Assembly (NCBI GenBank): GCA_027531255.1
Contig: JAPZRU010000029.1
Coordinates: 1-56,593, forward strand
DNA: 56,593 bases
DNA from: Steroidobacteraceae bacterium
GTDB taxonomy: Bacteria > Pseudomonadota > Gammaproteobacteria > Steroidobacterales > Steroidobacteraceae
Reading direction: 5' to 3'
Position numbers and translations under genes: made by a program. The notes beneath the pieces were generated by a model. That model made no database searches. It saw nothing but the letters and a program-made list of their open reading frames with translations, and was not told where the DNA came from. Below are positions 49,773-56,593 of this stretch, one piece after another (the stretch's first letter is position 1; every line of letters begins with the position of its first letter).

Positions 49773-50582
49773 ATGAAGAGCTCCCAGCAGAATCCCGGTT
49801 CGTCGGCCGAATCGCGTGCGGCGGGCCGAGCGCCGGGCAACGGTTCGCGCCGCCAGGCGGAGCAGGCCGAGGCGCTCGCGGCGTCCGGGCCTGCCATCGA
49901 GACCGAGGCGTCGTCGCCCAGCGAGGCCAGCCGGCCGGCGGGCGCGACCGCGCCCGCGACGTCGCCGTCGTTGCGCTCGGACTCGGGTAGCTACGTGTCT
50001 GCCGTCGACACCGCGGCCCGCGCGCAGCGGCGCGCGGCGACGCCGCAGGCCAGTCGTGCCACCGGCGCGATGATCCGCGACCCGATGGCCGCGATGTTCC
50101 AGTTGAGTCGCGACTACACGCAGATGTGGGAGTCGTTCCTGGGCCGCAGCTTCGCGAACTTCGGCCGCGGCTTCGGCTGGAACCCGTTCTTCGCGGACTC
50201 GCTGCTGCCGATGATGCGCAGCCTCGAGCAGGAAGCGCAGGCGCCGCTGTCGTGGGCACCGCGCATCGACGTCGAGGACCGCGACGACTCGCTGTTGGTT
50301 CGCGCCGATCTCCCCGGCGTGCGTTGCGAGGACGTGCAGGTCGAGGTGGACGGCGACGTGCTCATGGTGTCCGGCGAACGCCGCTCGGAGCGCGAGCAGG
50401 GCGGCAACGGCCAGGGTTACCGCTTCCTCGAGCGCAGCACCGGGCGCTTCTGGCGTTCGATTCCGCTGCCGACCGAGGTGGAGGCCGAGAACGTGCACGC
50501 GACGCTGCGCGACGGCGTGCTCGAGATCGAGGTGACCCTGCCGAGCGTGGTGCGGCGCCGCCGGATAGAGATCGCAGTCTGA
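49773..50582 (+). CDS. Hsp20/alpha-crystallin small heat-shock protein with long disordered N-terminus
   Basis: A 269-residue chaperone that holds unfolding proteins. The alpha-crystallin domain spans about 163-269: RIDVEDRDDSLLVRADLPGV at its start, then VEVDGDVLMVSGERRSE and the closing ATLRDGVLEIEVTLP. The first ~110 residues are Ser/Ala/Pro-rich and probably disordered, unusually long for bacterial Hsp20 (typically about 150 residues in all). A short helical segment (MAAMFQLSRDYTQMWESFLG) links the two. ATG 49773 follows GGAGAATC. Confidence 0.85.
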   Translation: MKSSQQNPGSSAESRAAGRAPGNGSRRQAEQAEALAASGPAIETEASSPSEASRPAGATAPATSPSLRSDSGSYVSAVDTAARAQRRAATPQASRATGAMIRDPMAAMFQLSRDYTQMWESFLGRSFANFGRGFGWNPFFADSLLPMMRSLEQEAQAPLSWAPRIDVEDRDDSLLVRADLPGVRCEDVQVEVDGDVLMVSGERRSEREQGGNGQGYRFLERSTGRFWRSIPLPTEVEAENVHATLRDGVLEIEVTLPSVVRRRRIEIAV

Positions 50583-50709
50583 CGTGACCGGGCGTCCCGA
50601 CGGCGCGCCTCCGGGCTCGCCGCCGGGATGCGTCTTCGCCTGATCATCGGTTGCGTCTATCGCCGCGATTCAATCAATTGACTACGTCGATCACCGAGCC
50701 TGGCGGTAG

Positions 50710-52989
<2,280 letters not shown>

Positions 52990-53009
52990 GGCCGGTCCGG
53001 GCGCTACGG

Positions 53010-53042
53010 GGGCGGCGGTGCGCGAGTGCCGCCGCCCTCTCT
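53010..53042 (+). terminator. Hairpin after katG
   Basis: GGGCGGCGG (53010-53018) pairs perfectly with CCGCCGCCC (53029-53037), followed by TCTCTC. It lies 20 bases past the katG stop and resembles a weak Rho-independent terminator with an interrupted U-tract. Confidence 0.5.
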
Positions 53043-53083
53043 CGTTCCGGGCGCGCGCCGGCGACGGCTGGCGGCGTCCCGCC

Positions 53084-53548
53084 TCACGTGACCGGCGTGC
53101 CGCGCCCGCCGACGCCGCGCCGCGCCCGCCGCACGAGCAGCGGGAGCGCCGCGAACGCGAGCAGGCCCAGCACGTTCACGGCCTGCGCCCACGCGTCGAA
53201 CGTCGACCAGTAGTCGAACACCGAGCGGCCGCGCAGCCACCAGGTCAGCGCGTCCTCGAGGCCGAGCAGCACGGCGAGCGACAGCGCGCCCATCTGCAGC
53301 CGCGCGCCGAGGTCGACCGACACCGGCCAGCGCCGCAGCACGTAGAAGGCCGCGAGCAAGGACACCCCGATCACGAACGGCGCCTCGAGCGTGAGCGCGA
53401 GGTTGCGGCCGAGCTCCGGCCGCAGCCACAGCTCGCGGATCGTGCCGAACACGAAGCCGCCGAGGAAGGCGAGGCCGGCGTAGGCCAGCGAGGCCTTCAG
53501 GACCGACGCGGGCCGCGCGACGACGCGCGGGGATTCGACGGTGAGCAT
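53084..53548 (-). CDS. Hypothetical membrane protein with four predicted helices
   Basis: A 154-residue inner-membrane protein. Hydrophobic segments lie at about 18-38 (LKASLAYAGLAFLGGFVFGTI), 50-70 (LALTLEAPFVIGVSLLAAFYVL), 84-98 (LQMGALSLAVLLGLEDAL) and 122-140 (AQAVNVLGLLAFAALPLLV), with an Arg-rich C-terminus on the cytoplasmic side. No family is recognised. It is convergent with katG and divergent from fusA. Confidence 0.65.
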   Translation of the reverse strand: MLTVESPRVVARPASVLKASLAYAGLAFLGGFVFGTIRELWLRPELGRNLALTLEAPFVIGVSLLAAFYVLRRWPVSVDLGARLQMGALSLAVLLGLEDALTWWLRGRSVFDYWSTFDAWAQAVNVLGLLAFAALPLLVRRARRGVGGRGTPVT

Positions 53549-53926
53549 GGCCGTTCCTATCAGGGTGGGGAACCGCCGTCAGCATGGGCCCGGCCACGCG
53601 GCCCGCGCACTTCCACTTTCCGAAGGGGGCTGCGCGGCCTCGTCCCCGGCCGCCCCCCCCCTGCCGCTCACCCCGGATCCGGGGTCCCGACCCCCCCGTC
53701 CCGGGCGGTTTCGGGGCCGTCCGGCGACGTAACCCCCCGTCCGGGGCCGTTCCGGACCGCTCCCGAGGCATTAAGGGTCGGTTAATTCACGCTTTTCCCG
53801 TGCCTTGCGCCCCGGTTCCGTATATCTTGCGCGCGCGCGCCGGGTGCCGGGCCGCCGGGGGACCCCCCTCCTGCAGCTCCGAGCACGGATCCGGCGCGCG
53901 TGTCGTTCAACAGGGAACCCTTCGTC
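53549..53926. other. fusA upstream region with GC-rich near-repeats
   Basis: No gene is supported. Between about 53655 and 53765 the sequence CCCCCCGTCC(C)GGG...CCGTCCGG recurs twice in slightly different form, giving strong potential secondary structure. The segment 53770-53835 is AT-richer (TTAAGGGTCGGTTAATTCACG, with a TATATC box at 53821) and probably holds the fusA promoter. A GGGA ribosome site precedes the ATG. Confidence 0.5.
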
Positions 53927-56080
53927 ATGCCTCGCACCACGCCTCTCGCCGACATCCGGAACATCGGCATCATCGCCCACGTCGACGCCGGCAAGACCAC
54001 GACGACCGAGCGCATCCTGTACTACACGGGGCGCAAGCACACGATCGTCGACGTGCACGACACGAAGGACCTGAAGACGTCCACGACGACGGACTACCTG
54101 GAGCAGGAGCAGAAGCGCGGCATCACGATCCAGTCCGCCGCCGTCTCCGCGTTCTGGAAGGGCAAGAAGCTCAACGTCATCGACACGCCGGGGCACGTGG
54201 ACTTCACCATCGAGGTGAACCGCAGCCTGCGCGTGCTCGACGGCGCGGTGGTCGTGTTCGACGGCGTCGCGGGCGTGGAGCCGCAGTCGGAGACGAACTG
54301 GCGCCTCGCGGACAACTACAGGGTCCCGCGCATCTGCTACGTGAACAAGATGGACCGCAGCGGCGCGTCGTTCACGCGCTGCGTCGGCATGATCAAGACC
54401 CGCCTCGGCGCGCGCCCGCTGCCGATCCAGATCCCGATCGGCTCGGAAGACAACTTCAAGGGCATGATCGACCTGGTCGAGTACAAGGCCTACGTGTGGG
54501 AGTCGGACGACAAGGACGCCGAGTGGAAGATCCTCGACGTCACCGATCGGCTTGCCGACGACCTCGGCATCACGGTCCCGACGGATCGCGAGATCCTCGC
54601 CAACGCGAAGAAGTACCGCACCGAGCTCGTCGACACCGCGCTCGAGATGGACGACGCGGCGATGGAAGCTCACCTCGAGAGCGGCGCGGATCCGGACGTC
54701 GCCACGATCAAGGCGTGCCTGCGCAAGGGCACGATCGAGTCGAAGTTCACGCTCGTGCTGTGCGGCTCGTCGTACAAGAACAAGGGCGTGCAGCAGATGC
54801 TGGACGCCGTCGTCGACTACCTGCCGGCGCCGACCGACGTCGCGGCGATCGCGACCGTCGACCAGGACGGCAACCCGATCGGCGAGCGCGCCTGCTCGGA
54901 CGACGAGCCGTTCTCGGCGCTCGCGTTCAAGGTCATCAACGACATCTACGGCTCGCTGACCTTCGTGCGCGTCTATTCCGGCGTGCTGACCAAGGGCATG
55001 TCGGTGCTGAACACCACGCGCGGCAAGCGCGAGAAGATCGGCCGCATGGTCGAGATGTTCGCCAAGGAGCAGCACCCGCTCGAGGAAGCGCGCGCGGGCG
55101 ACATCCTGGCGCTCGTCTCGCTGTCCGAGACGGACACGGGCGACACGCTGTGCGACTCGAACGCGCCGGTGGTGCTGGAGCGCATGCGCTTCCCGGACCC
55201 CGTCATCAGCGTGTCGGTGAAGCCGAAGAACAAGACCGAGCTCGAGAAGTTCACGGCGGCGCTGTCGAAGATGGTGCGCGCCGATCCCTCGCTGCACCTC
55301 GAGACGGACCGCGACACGGGCCAGACGATCCTGCGCGGCATGGGCGAGCTGCACCTCGACGTGACGCTCGACCGCATGCGCACGGAGTTCGGCGTCGAGG
55401 GCGTGATGGGCCAGCCGCAGGTGGCCTACCGCGAGACCTTCACGAAGGCGATCGAGGAGCACTACGTCCACAAGAAGCAGACCGGCGGTTCGGGCCAGTT
55501 CGCGGACGTGTGGATCAAGTTCGAGCCGCTGGAGCGCGGCGCGGGCTTCCAGTTCGTCGACGAGACGGTCGGCGGCTCGGTGCCGAAGGAGTTCATCCCG
55601 TCGGTCGAGAAGGGCCTGAAGATGCAGAAGGAAGACGGCGTGCTCGCCCGCTTCCCGACGGTGGACTTCAAGGCCACCCTGTTCGACGGCAGCTACCACG
55701 ACGTGGACTCGAACGCGCTGACGTTCGAGATCGCGGCGAAGGCCTGCTTCCGCGAGGCGATCCGCAAGGCCGGCCCGATCCTGCTCGAGCCGGTGATGAA
55801 GGTCGAGACCGTGACGCCGGGCGAGTACCTCGGCGACGTGATCGGCGACATGAACCGCCGCCGCGGCCAGATCCAGGATCAGCTGGAGCGCGGCACGAAC
55901 ATCGCGGTGGTGGCGACGGTGCCGCTGTCGGAGATGTTCGGCTACATCGGTCACCTGCGCGGCATGACCAGCGGCCGCGCCAGCTACACGATGGAGTTCT
56001 CGCACTACGATCCGGTGCCGAAGAACGTCGCGGACGCGGTGATCAGCGAGGCCAACAAGCCGGCGGCGGCGACGGGCTGA
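53927..56080 (+). CDS. fusA: Translation elongation factor G (EF-G)
   Basis: A 717-residue GTPase that moves tRNAs and mRNA through the ribosome. G1 is [12 protein letters not shown] (about 16-27), the switch II region is DTPGHVDF, and G4 is VNKMDRSG. Domains II-V follow in standard order. The ATG at 53927 is chosen because EF-G normally begins MPRTTPL/MARTTP; an upstream GTG at 53900 would add nine residues. The switch I segment ([27 protein letters not shown]) departs slightly from textbook EF-G, and the gene stands alone without rpsL, rpsG or tuf. It may therefore be a second, FusA2-like copy. Confidence 0.9.
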   Translation: MPRTTPLADIRNIGIIAHVDAGKTTTTERILYYTGRKHTIVDVHDTKDLKTSTTTDYLEQEQKRGITIQSAAVSAFWKGKKLNVIDTPGHVDFTIEVNRSLRVLDGAVVVFDGVAGVEPQSETNWRLADNYRVPRICYVNKMDRSGASFTRCVGMIKTRLGARPLPIQIPIGSEDNFKGMIDLVEYKAYVWESDDKDAEWKILDVTDRLADDLGITVPTDREILANAKKYRTELVDTALEMDDAAMEAHLESGADPDVATIKACLRKGTIESKFTLVLCGSSYKNKGVQQMLDAVVDYLPAPTDVAAIATVDQDGNPIGERACSDDEPFSALAFKVINDIYGSLTFVRVYSGVLTKGMSVLNTTRGKREKIGRMVEMFAKEQHPLEEARAGDILALVSLSETDTGDTLCDSNAPVVLERMRFPDPVISVSVKPKNKTELEKFTAALSKMVRADPSLHLETDRDTGQTILRGMGELHLDVTLDRMRTEFGVEGVMGQPQVAYRETFTKAIEEHYVHKKQTGGSGQFADVWIKFEPLERGAGFQFVDETVGGSVPKEFIPSVEKGLKMQKEDGVLARFPTVDFKATLFDGSYHDVDSNALTFEIAAKACFREAIRKAGPILLEPVMKVETVTPGEYLGDVIGDMNRRRGQIQDQLERGTNIAVVATVPLSEMFGYIGHLRGMTSGRASYTMEFSHYDPVPKNVADAVISEANKPAAATG

Positions 56081-56122
56081 GGTCGCTGCACGGGGCGCGG
56101 CCTGCGCGCCCCGTCGATTCGC

Positions 56123-56158
56123 AAGGCCGTGCGGCGCGTCGCGTCGCACGGCCTTTTT
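56123..56158 (+). terminator. Rho-independent terminator after fusA
   Basis: AAGGCCGTGCG (56123-56133) pairs perfectly with CGCACGGCCTT (56145-56155), followed by a short T-run to 56158. It lies 42 bases past the stop. Confidence 0.85.
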
Positions 56159-56280
56159 CGTGGGCGGGCCAGGCCGCGGCGAACCGGCGGCCATCGGCCA
56201 GAAGCGGTCACTGCAGCGCTCAGATTGGCTTCCCGAAAACGGACATCGCATTGTCAGATCGCGATCGGCCGGCTATTCAC

Positions 56281-56313
56281 ATACTTGCATAGACATTCAA
56301 GTATCTGTATAAA
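56281..56313 (+). promoter_or_regulatory. Promoter with overlapping operator-like repeat for the terminal toxin gene
   Basis: A TTGCAT -35 (56285-56290) and TATAAA -10 (56308-56313) are separated by 17 bases. ATACTTG (56281-56287) and CAAGTAT (56298-56304) form a perfect inverted repeat across the -35 and spacer. The expected transcript start is about 56320, where an in-frame GTG is found, so the message may be leaderless. Confidence 0.6.
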
Positions 56314-56349
56314 GGTCCCGTGAAGCCACGGAAGTCAGCGGCCCCTACC

Positions 56350-56593
56350 ATGAAGCCGCTGGAGTTCCTTGGTTCGAGCCGGGACGATCTGATTGCGATG
56401 CCGGCCAGCATCCGGCGTCAGATCGGCGTAGAGCTCATGCGGGTCCAGTTCGGCGGCCAGCCCGCGGACTTCAAGTCGATGCCAGTCGTTGGCGCGGGCG
56501 CTTACGAGATTCGCGTTCGCGACTCCTCTGGTGCCTATCGGGTCATCTACGTGGCCAAGTTCGAAGCCGCCGTTTACGTGCTGCACGCCTTCC
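56350..56593 (+). CDS. HigB/Gp49-like toxin of the RelE superfamily, cut off by the window end
   Basis: The visible 81 residues (KPLEFLGSSRDDLIAMPASI, IGVELMRVQFGGQ, then VGAGAYEIRVRDSSGAYRVIYVAKFEAAVYVLHAF) are a clear match to the Gp49-like HigB toxin group, whose members continue with a short Lys-rich tail. An in-frame GTG at 56320 could add ten residues and coincides with the predicted transcript start, so the true start is uncertain. An antitoxin gene would be expected just beyond the window. Confidence 0.8.
   Translation, partial: MKPLEFLGSSRDDLIAMPASIRRQIGVELMRVQFGGQPADFKSMPVVGAGAYEIRVRDSSGAYRVIYVAKFEAAVYVLHAF

Overview
The window is very GC-rich chromosomal DNA. It carries TonB-dependent receptors, several exported peptidases, a periplasmic-type KatG and an EF-G paralogue, which together point to a Gram-negative proteobacterium. 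The TonB, DUF885 and S9 peptidase mix resembles peptide-degrading Gammaproteobacteria (Xanthomonadales, Nevskiales or Steroidobacter-like), but that placement is a low-confidence inference. The first ~100 bases look like a noisy contig end. Six reading frames are broken by one stop or one frameshift each, so the sequence is either lightly decayed or contains point errors.

Region 1 (0.1-32.3 kb) is a large catabolic locus. A PcaR/PobR-like IclR regulator and an NAD(P)-dependent semialdehyde dehydrogenase are divergent from a tightly packed operon. That operon holds a class III aminotransferase, a divergent pair of glycine-dehydrogenase-like subunits (GcvPA-like and GcvPB-like) with no gcvT or gcvH nearby, an ATP-NAD-kinase-like protein, an exported M24 peptidase, and both subunits of a 3-oxoadipate-type CoA-transferase. 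Around it lie three exported DUF885 proteins, a NodB-fold deacetylase or amidohydrolase, a CocE/NonD hydrolase, a methyltransferase, an S9 peptidase with an internal stop, two divergent paralogous TonB receptors and a 3-oxoadipyl-CoA-type thiolase. A repeated 15-bp motif (GTTCG-N5-CGCAC) in the divergent promoters ties the parts together as a probable IclR regulon. The working model is import of a peptide-like or amide-containing compound, hydrolysis in the periplasm, transamination and a non-canonical PLP-dependent step in the cytoplasm, then exit through 3-oxoadipate to succinyl-CoA and acetyl-CoA. A higBA module sits inside the locus.

Region 2 (32.4-50 kb) is an accessory or defence-like segment. 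It contains an IS3 orfA remnant, a frameshifted SDR, a translationally coupled operon (MoxR AAA+ ATPase, 132-aa protein, HExxH/VWA protein, atypical SAM synthetase, broken terminal gene) split by an inverted parDE module, an AbiE toxin-antitoxin pair with an operator-like inverted repeat, and a large fusion of a Cas4/RecB-like nuclease with an SF1 helicase. It also holds a TraB/GumN-like gene with an internal stop and its XRE regulator, PPK2, an AHSA1-like protein and ccdAB.

Region 3 (49.7-56.6 kb) is stress and translation: an Hsp20 chaperone, an exported catalase-peroxidase, a small membrane protein, EF-G with a clear terminator, and at the right edge the start of a HigB-like toxin gene behind a strong promoter with an operator-like repeat. 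I saw no rRNA, tRNA or CRISPR array.
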